Below, in pieces: positions 33,000 through 41,162 of a stretch of 64,000 bases of DNA. A model generated the notes under the pieces. That model made no database searches and was not told the origin of the DNA. It saw only the letters and a program-made list of their open reading frames with translations. The translations under genes and the position numbers were made by a program. Source of the stretch: Polaromonas sp047303325 (GTDB lineage: Bacteria; Pseudomonadota; Gammaproteobacteria; Burkholderiales; Burkholderiaceae_C); contig NZ_JBKBEX010000005.1 of the NCBI RefSeq assembly GCF_047303325.1, positions 62,001 to 126,000 on the forward strand. The letters are read 5' to 3'. Position 1 is the first letter of the stretch, and every line of letters starts with the position of its first letter.

Positions 33000-34073
33000 A
33001 TGACCCAGCCAGATACGCCCAAGCCATCCGCCGCACCCCGGCTCACCAGCCTCTCGCACGGCGGCGGCTGCGGCTGCAAGATCGCGCCCGGCGTGCTCAG
33101 CGAGATCCTGAAAAATTCGGGCAACCTGCCGGGCCTGAACATTCCGCCGCAACTGCTGGTGGGCATAGAGACCGCCGACGACGCGGCCGTGTACCAACTC
33201 AACGACGAGCAGGCGCTGATCGCCACCACCGACTTCTTCATGCCCATCGTGGACGATCCCTACGACTTCGGGCGTATCGCCGCGACCAACGCGATCAGCG
33301 ACGTCTACGCCATGGGCGGCACGCCCATCATGGCGCTGGGACTGGTGGGCATGCCCGTCAACGTGCTGCCGCTGGAAACCATAGGCGCCATCCTGCGCGG
33401 CGGCCAGGACGCCTGCCGTGACGCCGGCATCCCGATCGCGGGCGGCCACACCATCGACTCGGTGGAGCCCATCTACGGCCTGGTGGTGATGGGCCTGGTG
33501 CATCCTTCGCGCGTCAAGAAGAATTCCGGCGCGCGCGCCGGCGACGTGCTGGTGCTGGGCAAGCCGCTGGGCGTGGGCATACTCTCGGCGGCGCTGAAAA
33601 AGGAAAAGCTCGATGCCCAGGGCTACGCCCGCATGGTCGCGCTCACCACGCAGCTCAACAAACCCGGCATCGCCCTGGCGCGCATGGAAGGCGTGCACGC
33701 ACTGACCGACATCACAGGCTTCGGCCTGGCCGGCCACGGCCTGGAACTGGCGCGCGGCGCCGGCCTGCAGCTGCGCATCGACTGGCAGCGCGTCCCCCTG
33801 ATCCCCGGCGCGCGCGAACTCGCGGCGCAAGGCTGCGTGACGGGCGCCTCAGGCCGCAACTGGGCCAGCTATGGAAGCGAGGTGAGCTTGCCGGCCGGCT
33901 TCGGCGAGGTGGACAAGGCCTTGCTGAGCGACCCGCAGACTTCGGGCGGCCTGCTGGTGTCCTGCAGCGCGGACAGCGCGGACGAAGTGCTGGGGATTTT
34001 CCGGGACCAGGGGTTTGGGGATGCGGCTGTGATTGGGGAAGTCGCCACGGGCCGGGGAATGGCCGTTCGCTGA
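33000..34073 (+). CDS. selD: Selenide, water dikinase SelD (cysteine form)
   Basis: The 357-residue protein makes selenophosphate from selenide and ATP. The N-terminal active-site motif is HGGGCGCKIAPGVL, so the catalytic position is cysteine rather than selenocysteine. DDAAVYQLNDEQALIATTDF, GRIAATNAISDVYAMGG and DITGFGLAGHGLELAR are standard AIRS-fold motifs. The ATG at 33000 is preferred over 32937. No selA, selB, mnmH or senB lies beside it, so the use of selenophosphate (Sec, mnm5Se2U tRNA or selenoneine) cannot be read here. Confidence 0.95.
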   Translation: MTQPDTPKPSAAPRLTSLSHGGGCGCKIAPGVLSEILKNSGNLPGLNIPPQLLVGIETADDAAVYQLNDEQALIATTDFFMPIVDDPYDFGRIAATNAISDVYAMGGTPIMALGLVGMPVNVLPLETIGAILRGGQDACRDAGIPIAGGHTIDSVEPIYGLVVMGLVHPSRVKKNSGARAGDVLVLGKPLGVGILSAALKKEKLDAQGYARMVALTTQLNKPGIALARMEGVHALTDITGFGLAGHGLELARGAGLQLRIDWQRVPLIPGARELAAQGCVTGASGRNWASYGSEVSLPAGFGEVDKALLSDPQTSGGLLVSCSADSADEVLGIFRDQGFGDAAVIGEVATGRGMAVR

Positions 34074-34239
34074 AAAAAGAGGCAGAAGGCCTGCCACAGG
34101 CGCAATACCCCTAGGGTAAACCCGGAAATTTTTTGTCAGTCTTTATTCAGTGCGGCGGCGGGCATCCGTCGTACCATTCATGCCTCGGCGTACCCGGTGG
34201 GTACTTTCTCATTCAAAAAACTGATCGGAGACATCCCCC

Positions 34240-34779
34240 GTGTCCGCACTTCTCAAACTCGCACTGGCCTATGACTGGCTGACCACGCGGCTGGGCAAGA
34301 TCGCCGCCTGGACGGTGTTGTTTGCCGCGCTGATTTCAGCCGGCAACGCCTTTGTACGCTACGGCCTGGACATCAGCTCCAACGGCTGGCTCGAAATCCA
34401 GTGGTATCTGTTCGCCGGCACCGTCATGCTGGGCGCGCCCGTGGTGCTCAAGCTCAACGAGCACGTCCGGGTCGACATCATCTACGGCAAGCTCAAGGGC
34501 AACGGGCCGGTCTATGTGGACATTTTCGGCCTGGTCTTCTTCCTGCTGCCGGTGATGGGCCTGATGGCCTACCTGAGCTGGCCGCTGTTCATGAGCATGT
34601 ACCGCTCCGGGGAAGTCTCGGGCAACGCGGGCGGCCTGATCCGCTGGCCCGCGATGCTGTTGCTGCCGCTGGGCTTCGGCATGATGTTCGTGCAGGGCCT
34701 CTCGGAAATCATCAAGCGCATCTGTTACCTCCAGGGCAAGTTCGAGATGGACACGCACTACGAGAAGCCGGTCCAGTGA
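34240..34779 (+). CDS. TRAP transporter small permease (DctQ), 2-oxoacid-type system
   Basis: The 179-residue membrane protein has four hydrophobic segments and the DctQ pattern LFAGTVMLGAPVVLKLNEHV followed by RVDIIYG. Translation starts at GTG 34240 behind GGAG. It works with the large permease encoded 47 bp downstream. The three binding-protein genes at 37-41 kb are on the opposite strand but are the obvious partners. Confidence 0.88.
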   Translation: MSALLKLALAYDWLTTRLGKIAAWTVLFAALISAGNAFVRYGLDISSNGWLEIQWYLFAGTVMLGAPVVLKLNEHVRVDIIYGKLKGNGPVYVDIFGLVFFLLPVMGLMAYLSWPLFMSMYRSGEVSGNAGGLIRWPAMLLLPLGFGMMFVQGLSEIIKRICYLQGKFEMDTHYEKPVQ

Positions 34780-34826
34780 TCCGTTTGCACCACCCGTTCC
34801 CATAAAAATACTTTCAGGACTACCCC

Positions 34827-36368
34827 ATGCAAATGGAAAACTTTGCCCCGATCATGTTCGCGGGCCTCGTGCTGATCATGCTGATCGGCTTCCCCGTCGC
34901 CTTCTCGCTGGCCGCCCTCGGGCTGGGTTCGGGCTTTCTGGCCATCGAGATGGGCTGGTTCCCGGCCAGCTTCATGTCCAACCTGCCGCTCAATATGTTC
35001 GGCATTTTGTCGAACGATCTGCTGCTGGCGATTCCCTTCTTCACCTTCATGGGGGCCATCCTTGAGAAATGCGGGCTGGCCGAGGACATGCTGGACTCCA
35101 TGGGCCAGCTGTTCGGCCCCGCCAAGGGCGGCCTGGGCTACTCGGTCATCATCGTCGGCTTCATCCTGGGCGCCATCACCGGCACGGTGGCCGGCCAGGT
35201 GATCGCCATGGCGATGATCTCCCTGCCCGTGATGATCCGCTACGGCTACAACATGCGCTACGCCACCGGCGTGCTGGCGGCCTCGGGTACCATCACGCAA
35301 CTGGTGCCGCCTTCCCTCGTGCTGATCGTCATGGCCGACCAGCTGGGCCGCTCGGTGGGCGACATGTACAAGGGCGCCTGGGGCCCTTCCATCCTGCAGG
35401 TGCTGATCTTCGCGGGCTACACCTTCGCGCTCGGGGTGTTCAAACCGGACCATGTGCCCGGCGTTCCCAAAAACGCGCGCACGCTCAACGGCTGGGCGCT
35501 GTGGGCCAAGTGCCTGCGCGGCATCATCCCCTCGGCCGTCCTGATCTTCGCGGTGCTGGGCTCCATGGGTGGCCTGCCGGGCATAGATACCGCCATTGCC
35601 ACGCCGACCGAAGCCGGTGCCATGGGCGTGGTGGGCGCGCTGGTGCTGGCCGCCATGCACAAGCGCCTGACCCGCGCGCTGACCTGGGAAGCCATGATGG
35701 GCACCATGCGCCTGACGGCCATGGTGGTGTTCATCCTGATAGGCGCGCGCGTCTTCTCGATGGTGTTCCAGGGCGTGGACGGCGCCAAGTGGGTCGAGCA
35801 CATGCTCACCGGCCTGCCCGGCGGCCAGACCGGCTTCCTGATCGCCGTCAATGCCTTCATCTTCTTTCTGGCTTTCTTCCTCGACTTCTTCGAGATCGCC
35901 TTCATCATCCTGCCCATGCTGGGCCCTGTCGCCGACAAGCTGGGCATAGACCTGATCTGGTTCGGCGTGCTGCTGTGCGTGAACATGCAGACCAGTTTCA
36001 TGCACCCGCCCTTCGGCTTCGCGCTGTTCTATTTGCGCGGCATCGCCGACACGCTGTTCAAGGAAGGGCGCATCCCCAAACCCATCAAGTCCAACGACAT
36101 CTACCTGGGCGCGATTCCCTGGGTGGCAATGCAGCTGCTCCTGGTGGCGATCGTGATCTTCGTGCCGCAGACGGTGACCGTCTTCCTCGACAAGCCCGCG
36201 GTGATAGACCTGGACAAGGTCAAGATCGAAGTGCCGGTCGACGACAGCGCCACCCCGCCCGCGGGCGCGGCCAGCGGCGCGGCAGGCAGCGATCCCCTTG
36301 CGCCGCCGGCAGAGCCGACCGCCGAAGACGAACAGAAAAAGGTCGACGAGCTGTTCAAGACCAAATAA
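34827..36368 (+). CDS. TRAP transporter large permease (DctM), 2-oxoacid-type system
   Basis: The 513-residue product is a DctM permease: GQVIAMAMISLPVMIRYGYN, GVLAASGTITQLVPPSLVL, TPTEAGAMGVVGALVLAA and NMQTSFMHPPFGFALFYLRG are family motifs. It is about 80 residues longer than the typical DctM; the extra length includes a charged Pro/Ala/Asp-rich cytoplasmic tail. The TakP-like binding proteins nearby suggest uptake of 2-oxoacids or lactate-type monocarboxylates. A rho-independent terminator follows at 36393. Confidence 0.9.
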   Translation: MQMENFAPIMFAGLVLIMLIGFPVAFSLAALGLGSGFLAIEMGWFPASFMSNLPLNMFGILSNDLLLAIPFFTFMGAILEKCGLAEDMLDSMGQLFGPAKGGLGYSVIIVGFILGAITGTVAGQVIAMAMISLPVMIRYGYNMRYATGVLAASGTITQLVPPSLVLIVMADQLGRSVGDMYKGAWGPSILQVLIFAGYTFALGVFKPDHVPGVPKNARTLNGWALWAKCLRGIIPSAVLIFAVLGSMGGLPGIDTAIATPTEAGAMGVVGALVLAAMHKRLTRALTWEAMMGTMRLTAMVVFILIGARVFSMVFQGVDGAKWVEHMLTGLPGGQTGFLIAVNAFIFFLAFFLDFFEIAFIILPMLGPVADKLGIDLIWFGVLLCVNMQTSFMHPPFGFALFYLRGIADTLFKEGRIPKPIKSNDIYLGAIPWVAMQLLLVAIVIFVPQTVTVFLDKPAVIDLDKVKIEVPVDDSATPPAGAASGAAGSDPLAPPAEPTAEDEQKKVDELFKTK

Positions 36369-36392
36369 GCCGCCCGCCTCACAGGCTGCCAG

Positions 36393-36420
36393 CGCCCCTT
36401 TCGCGAGGGGCGTTTTTTTT
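36393..36420 (+). terminator. Rho-independent terminator after the TRAP permease operon
   Basis: A stem of CGCCCCT paired with AGGGGCG around a TTCGCG-containing loop is followed by eight T. Confidence 0.85.
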
Positions 36421-36480
36421 GCTACCCTGGGCTACCAGTCCGAGCCCCAGCCCTGCCCGTACATCATCACCCGCCACGCC

Positions 36481-36978
36481 ATGGACCCCACACCCGCACC
36501 CAGCCCCTATTTCGGCCCGCCGCCCTTCAAGTTCACGCCCACGGGCGGGAGCATTTCGGGGCCGGCGTTTTCCGTGACCTTCAAGATCCTGGCCACCCTC
36601 ATCGTGGCGGCACTGGCCGCGGCCTTTGCGCAGGCCTGGCTGGCCGGCAGGGCCTCGGGTGCATCGGCCGCCGGCGGCTGGTTTATCGCGGGCTTGCTGC
36701 TGGTGAGCTACACCGGCTGGCACATCCTGCGCAGCGTCACGCGCATCGATGAGCAGGGCCTACACCAGAGCTGGGTCTGGGACAAACACATGGAGCTGCG
36801 CGAGCTGGCCTACGGCAAGCTGATCCGCGTGCGCGGGCTCGAATGGCTGATCGCGCCGCGCCTCTATGTGCGCACGCTGATGGGCAAGTTTGCGGTGTTT
36901 TATGCGGCCTCGCCTGAGATGGTGGCCGAGTTTGAGCGCCTTGTCAGCGAGCTAAAGGCCTTCCGCAGTCAACGCTAA
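36481..36978 (+). CDS. Small membrane protein of unknown function
   Basis: The 165-residue protein starts with a Pro-rich cytoplasmic segment, has two transmembrane helices (~residues 32-53 and 63-82) and ends in a PH-like soluble region: ITRIDEQGLHQSWVWDKHMELRELAY-type alternation, spread over residues ~88-120. It resembles small bacterial PH-domain membrane proteins. The frame is open upstream to 36298, but the ATG at 36481 follows the terminator of the preceding operon. It ends 32 bp before a bidirectional terminator. Confidence 0.65.
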   Translation: MDPTPAPSPYFGPPPFKFTPTGGSISGPAFSVTFKILATLIVAALAAAFAQAWLAGRASGASAAGGWFIAGLLLVSYTGWHILRSVTRIDEQGLHQSWVWDKHMELRELAYGKLIRVRGLEWLIAPRLYVRTLMGKFAVFYAASPEMVAEFERLVSELKAFRSQR

Positions 36979-37010
36979 GGGCGCCCCCGCTGCCCTGAAA
37001 AAGCAGGCGA

Positions 37011-37040
37011 AAAAAAACCGCGACACGTCGCGGTTTTTTT
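37011..37040. terminator. Bidirectional rho-independent terminator
   Basis: CCGCGAC-ACG-TCGCGG type hairpin flanked by seven A on the left and seven T on the right. It can end the small membrane-protein transcript on the plus strand and the first binding-protein transcript on the minus strand. Confidence 0.85.
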
Positions 37041-37055
37041 ATGCACGAGCAGCGC

Positions 37056-38135
37056 TTACAGGGTCACGCCTTGCATATAAGTGTCAAAGCGCGACTCGGC
37101 GAAACGGAACCAGAGGATCTGGTCCTTCTGGAAAGCGCGGTAGTCGCTGTAGATCTTCTTCCAGTCGGGGTTCTTCTCGGCGAGTTCGCCGTACAAGTCC
37201 ATCGCGGCCTTGAACGAAGCGTCGAGCACGGGCTTGGGGAAGGGCAGGATCTTGGTCTTCGCGCCCACCAGCTGCTTGAGCGCGGTCGGGTTGCGGGCGT
37301 CGTACTTGGCCTGCATGTCGATGTGCGCGTGCGAGGCGGCGCTTTCGACAATCGCCTTGTATTCCGCGGGCAGGGCTTCGAGGGCCTTGTTGTTGATGAA
37401 GAAGTCCACTTCAGGACCACCTTCCCACCAGCCGGGGTAGTAATAAAAGGGCGCGACCTTGTTGAAGCCCAGCTTCTGGTCGTCGTAAGGGCCCACCCAC
37501 TCGGCGGCATCGAGCGTGCCCTTTTCGAGCGCCTGGTAGATTTCGCCGCCGGGCAGGTTTTGCGGCACCACGCCGAGGCGCTCAACCACCTTGCCGGCAA
37601 AGCCGCCGATGCGGAACTTCAGGCCCTTCAAGTCGGCCACGGTCTTGATTTCCTTGCGGAACCAGCCGCCCATCTGGGTGCCGGTATTGCCGCCGGGGAA
37701 GCTCACGAGGTTGTACTTGGCGTAGAACTCGTTCATGAGCTTGCGGCCGTTGCCCTCGTACATCCAGGCCGACATCTGGCGCGAGTTCATGCCGAAGGGA
37801 ATGGCCGCGCCGATGGCGAAGGCCTCGTTCTTGCCGAAGTAGTAGTAAGGCACGGTGTGGCACATTTCCACGGAACCCTGGCCCACGCCGTCGACCACGC
37901 CGAAGGCGGGCATCAACTCACCGGCCGCGTGCACGCTGATCTGGAACTTGCCGCTGGTCATCTCGCTGACCTTCTTGGCGAACACTTCTGCGGCGCCGTA
38001 AATCGTGTCCAGCGGCTTGGGGAAGCTGGAAGCCAGGCGCCAGCGTATGGCGGCCTGCGCGTGAACCGCGGGGGCGATGCCAGCAGCGAGAACGCCGGCA
38101 ATGCCGGCGTTTTTGATAAGGGAGCGACGATCCAA
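37056..38135 (-). CDS. TRAP binding protein, TakP-like, copy 1 (TTG start)
   Basis: The 359-residue protein has a twin-arginine-type leader (DRRSLIKNAGIAGVL) and a DctP fold of the 2-oxoacid (TakP) type: RWRLASSFPKPLDTIYGAAE, ASEMTSG-like loop, GGNTGTQMGGWFRKEI, GTLDAAEWVGPYDDQKLGF and YYYPGWWEGG. The paralogues begin MDRRSLIK; here the matching position is TTG (38135-38133) with AGGAG eight bases upstream, so a TTG start is strongly preferred over the ATG at 38231. It is the most diverged of the three copies. Confidence 0.87.
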   Translation of the reverse strand: MDRRSLIKNAGIAGVLAAGIAPAVHAQAAIRWRLASSFPKPLDTIYGAAEVFAKKVSEMTSGKFQISVHAAGELMPAFGVVDGVGQGSVEMCHTVPYYYFGKNEAFAIGAAIPFGMNSRQMSAWMYEGNGRKLMNEFYAKYNLVSFPGGNTGTQMGGWFRKEIKTVADLKGLKFRIGGFAGKVVERLGVVPQNLPGGEIYQALEKGTLDAAEWVGPYDDQKLGFNKVAPFYYYPGWWEGGPEVDFFINNKALEALPAEYKAIVESAASHAHIDMQAKYDARNPTALKQLVGAKTKILPFPKPVLDASFKAAMDLYGELAEKNPDWKKIYSDYRAFQKDQILWFRFAESRFDTYMQGVTL

Positions 38136-38304
38136 AATACTATCTCCTGAAAGTTTGTCAAACGTGCGGGGCCTGAATGGCGCCCGCCGGGCCTCTCGAG
38201 CCGGTACGGCCGGTAAAGGCAGCGTCCTCAAGCGAAGGCCAGCTCCGGATTTTGTCAGCTTTTACTTCGAGATCACACCGTTTTACCCACCCTGTTTCAA
38301 GAAT

Positions 38305-38329
38305 AAAAAAGCCGCCTCTGGGAGGCGGC
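38305..38329 (-). terminator. Rho-independent terminator of binding-protein copy 2
   Basis: On the minus strand an 8-bp perfect stem (GCCGCCTC/GAGGCGGC) with a 3-base loop precedes a run of six U. Confidence 0.8.
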
Positions 38330-38367
38330 TTGCAAATTCCTGACGGGGCGCGCAGGCCCCGCGGGAA

Positions 38368-39447
38368 TCAGAGCTTCTGGGCTTGCATGAAGCGGTCGAA
38401 GGTGGCCTCGGTGAAGCGGAACCACAGGTTCTGCTCGGCGCGGAACTTGGAGTAGTCGGCGTAGATTTTTTTCCAGCTCTCGTTCTTGGCGCTGAGCTCC
38501 TCATACAGGGCCATGGCTTCCTTGAAGGCGGCATTCATCACGTCGGTGGGGAAAGGCCGCAACTTGGTGCCCGCGCCCACCAGCTGCTTGAGGGCCGCCG
38601 GGTTCTTGGCATCGTATTTGGCCTGCATCTCGCCGTGGGCCTGGGCCGCGGCGGCCTCCACGATGGCCTTGTATTCGGGCGTGAGCGCCTCGAAAGCCTT
38701 GTTGTTGATGAAGAAGTCCAGCTCGGGGCCGCCCTCCCACCAGCCGGGGTAGTAATAAAACGGCGCGACCTTGTTGAAGCCCAGCTTCTGGTCGTCATAC
38801 GGGCCCACCCATTCGGCGGCATCGATGGTGCCTTTTTCCAGCGCCTGGTAGATTTCGCCGCCGGGGATGTTCTGCGGCACGCCGCCTATGCGCTCGAGCA
38901 CCTTGCCGGCGAAGCCGCCTATGCGCATCTTCAGGCCCTTGATGTCTTTGACGGACTTGATTTCCTTGCGGTACCAGCCGCCCATCTGGGCGCCGGTATT
39001 GCCACCCGGGAAGTTGACGATGTTGTACTTGGCGTAGAACTCGCGCATCAGTTTCAGGCCGTTGCCTTCGTACATCCAGGCGCTCATCTGCCGGCTGTTC
39101 AGGCCGAAGGGGATCGCGCAGCCCAGCGCGAAGCATTCGTCCTTGCCGAAGAAGTAATAAGGCGCGGTATGGGCCGCCTCGATGGAGCCCTGTTGCACGC
39201 CGTCGACCACGCCGAAAGCGGGCATCAGCTCGCCGGCCGCATGGACCGAGATTTCGAACTTGCCGCCGGACATGTTCTTGACGGCTTTGGCGAACACCTC
39301 GGCCGCGCCGAAGATGGTGTCCAGCGATTTCGGGAAGCTCGATGCCAGGCGCCATCGCACGGCGGCCTGGGCATGAACCGCTGGCGCCACGCCGGCGGCC
39401 AGCACACCGGCGATACCGGCATTCTTGATTAGTGAGCGACGATCCAT
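38368..39447 (-). CDS. TRAP binding protein, TakP-like, copy 2
   Basis: The 359-residue product is closely related to copies 1 and 3: Tat-type leader MDRRSLIKNAGIAGVL, RWRLASSFPKSLDTIFGAAE, GGNTGAQMGGWYRKEI, GTIDAAEWVGPYDDQKLGF, YYYPGWWEGG. The ATG at 39447 follows a well-placed AGGAGAG. It has its own upstream gap (about 265 bp to the next gene) and its own terminator, so it is probably expressed separately from copies 1 and 3. Confidence 0.9.
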   Translation of the reverse strand: MDRRSLIKNAGIAGVLAAGVAPAVHAQAAVRWRLASSFPKSLDTIFGAAEVFAKAVKNMSGGKFEISVHAAGELMPAFGVVDGVQQGSIEAAHTAPYYFFGKDECFALGCAIPFGLNSRQMSAWMYEGNGLKLMREFYAKYNIVNFPGGNTGAQMGGWYRKEIKSVKDIKGLKMRIGGFAGKVLERIGGVPQNIPGGEIYQALEKGTIDAAEWVGPYDDQKLGFNKVAPFYYYPGWWEGGPELDFFINNKAFEALTPEYKAIVEAAAAQAHGEMQAKYDAKNPAALKQLVGAGTKLRPFPTDVMNAAFKEAMALYEELSAKNESWKKIYADYSKFRAEQNLWFRFTEATFDRFMQAQKL

Positions 39448-39612
39448 AAAACTCTCTCCTGAAGTTATAGAAGTTTTCCGTAGGGGGTCCGCCACACGGC
39501 CAGATACTGCAATAGTTGCAGCGTCCCGGACGTGCCGGCGGAGCATGGACACTTTGTCACTCTTTTTCGGAAAGTTACCCCGTTCTTACCCGTAGATCAG
39601 CATAGATTTCCA

Positions 39613-39643
39613 CAAAAAAAAGCCACCCCATGGGCGGCTTTTT
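39613..39643 (-). terminator. Probable terminator of binding-protein copy 3
   Basis: On the minus strand a GCC-G-CCC / GGG-T-GGC hairpin with one mismatch precedes a run of eight U. Confidence 0.6.
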
Positions 39644-39712
39644 CCGGCACGGGCCTGCGCGGGCAGGCGTGCTCGGGGCTGGCATCCGGGCATATAGCCC
39701 GGGAAGGCCTGC

Positions 39713-40792
39713 TTACAGTTTCTGGCTTTGCATGAAGCGGTCGAAAGTGGCTTCAGTGAAACGGAACCACAGGTTCTGGTCGCCGCGGAATTTCGAATAA
39801 TCGGCGTAGACCTTGCGCCAACTTTCGTTCCTGGCCGACAGCTCTTCGTAGAGCTTCATGGACTCCTTGAAAGCCGCGCTCATGACGTCCCCGGGGAAGG
39901 GACGCAGCTTGGCGCCGGCGCCCACCAGCTGTTTGAGGGCCGTGGGGTTCTTGGCATCGTACTTGGCCTGCATATCGACGTGGGCCGCCGCGCTGGCGAC
40001 TTCGACGATGGCCTTGTACTCGGGCGTGAGCGCATCGTAGGCCTTCTGGTTGATGTAGAGGTCCAGTTGCAGGCCGCCTTCCCACCAGCCGGGGTAATAG
40101 TAATTGGGCGCCACTTTGTTGAAGCCCAGCTTCTGGTCGTCGTAGGGGCCTATCCATTCGGCCGCGTCTATGGTGCCTTTTTCCAGGGCCTGGTAAATCT
40201 CGCCGCCGGGAATGTTTTGCGGCACGCCGCCCAGGCGCTCAATGACCTTGCCGGCAAACCCGCCGACACGGAATTTGAGGCCCTTCATGTCGGCCAGCGA
40301 CTTGATTTCCTTGCGGAACCAGCCGCCCATCTGCGCGCCGGTGTTGCCGCAGGGGAAGCTGATGATGTTGTATTTGGCGTAGAACTCGCGCATCAGCTTC
40401 AGGCCGTTGCCCTCGAAGGTCCAGGCGCTCATCTGGCGGCTGTTCAGGCCGAAGGGAATCGCGCCGCCTATGGCAAAGGTCTCATCCTTGCCGAAGAAGT
40501 AGTAGGGAGCAGTGTGGGCCGCTTCGATGGAGCCCTGCTGCACGCCGTCGACCACACCGAAGGCGGGCATCAGCTCGCCGGCCGCATGGACCGAGATTTC
40601 GAACTTGCCGCCCGAGATCGCCTTGACGTGTTTGGCGAAGGTCTCCGCGCCGCCGTAAATCGTGTCCAGCGACTTGGGGAAGCTGGAGGCCAGGCGCCAT
40701 CGGACGGCGGCCTGCGCATGAACGGCGGGCGCGACGCCCGCGGCCAGCACGCCGGCAACGCCCGCGTGCTTGATGAGTGAACGACGATCCAT
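39713..40792 (-). CDS. TRAP binding protein, TakP-like, copy 3
   Basis: The 359-residue protein starts MDRRSLIKHAGVAGVL and keeps the same ligand-domain motifs as copies 1 and 2: SSFPKSLDTIYGGAE, CGNTGAQMGGWFRKEI, EWIGPYDDQKLGFNKV. It differs at several contact-region positions (for example NYYYPGWWEGG and the cysteine in place of the usual glycine before GNTG). Three binding proteins for one permease suggest an extended range of related ligands; that is inference. Confidence 0.9.
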   Translation of the reverse strand: MDRRSLIKHAGVAGVLAAGVAPAVHAQAAVRWRLASSFPKSLDTIYGGAETFAKHVKAISGGKFEISVHAAGELMPAFGVVDGVQQGSIEAAHTAPYYFFGKDETFAIGGAIPFGLNSRQMSAWTFEGNGLKLMREFYAKYNIISFPCGNTGAQMGGWFRKEIKSLADMKGLKFRVGGFAGKVIERLGGVPQNIPGGEIYQALEKGTIDAAEWIGPYDDQKLGFNKVAPNYYYPGWWEGGLQLDLYINQKAYDALTPEYKAIVEVASAAAHVDMQAKYDAKNPTALKQLVGAGAKLRPFPGDVMSAAFKESMKLYEELSARNESWRKVYADYSKFRGDQNLWFRFTEATFDRFMQSQKL

Positions 40793-41162
40793 CAACTTGA
40801 CTCCGAAGTGTGAAAAATAGAATTCCTTGGGGCCCGCGCACGCGCCAGCCAAACTGCCTGCCTGCGCAGGTCCTGGGGAATTCTAAAAATCAGGGGGGTG
40901 TCACCCGGGCGGGTTTACCCTTGAAGAGCTGACAGCAAGCTGAAGGTGTGCCCCCACGCTCCCCCACTTCGTGTGGGTCGTGAGGCCTTGCAGGCCGCGG
41001 CTCGCGAGACGCTTCGCCTCTGTCGCCCGTCCAAGCCTGCGCAGGCAGGCTTGGAGCCGCGGGCTCCAGCCCCTCCGGGGCCGCCCGCCTGTGGCCCGGC
41101 AAAGCCGGTTCCACGGCTCATGCTGGGTTGAACAGCCTTCAGGCCGTGGCGAACTCAGTCGC
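40793..41162. repeat. 370-bp intergenic region filled by a dispersed G+C-rich repeat
   Basis: No gene is present. From about 40945 the sequence consists of short palindromes and stems (for example CCCCCACTTCGTGTGGG, AGCCTGCGCAGGCAGGCT, CCCCTCCGGGG) typical of Comamonadaceae intergenic repeats. The stretch 41093-41112 is the exact reverse complement of 9236-9255 in modA. It may act as a transcription barrier between the binding-protein gene and dxs. Confidence 0.6.

Noticed and set aside
33060..33090. Selenocysteine in SelD
   Set aside because: The active-site codon is TGC, not TGA.
12841..34073. Complete selenoneine (sen) cluster
   Set aside because: senB is absent, selD is 19 kb from the SenA-like gene and the SenA-like iron motif is substituted.
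40945..41130. Small plus-strand frames as genes
   Set aside because: They fall in the dispersed palindromic repeat and reproduce its Pro/Arg/Gly-rich translation.
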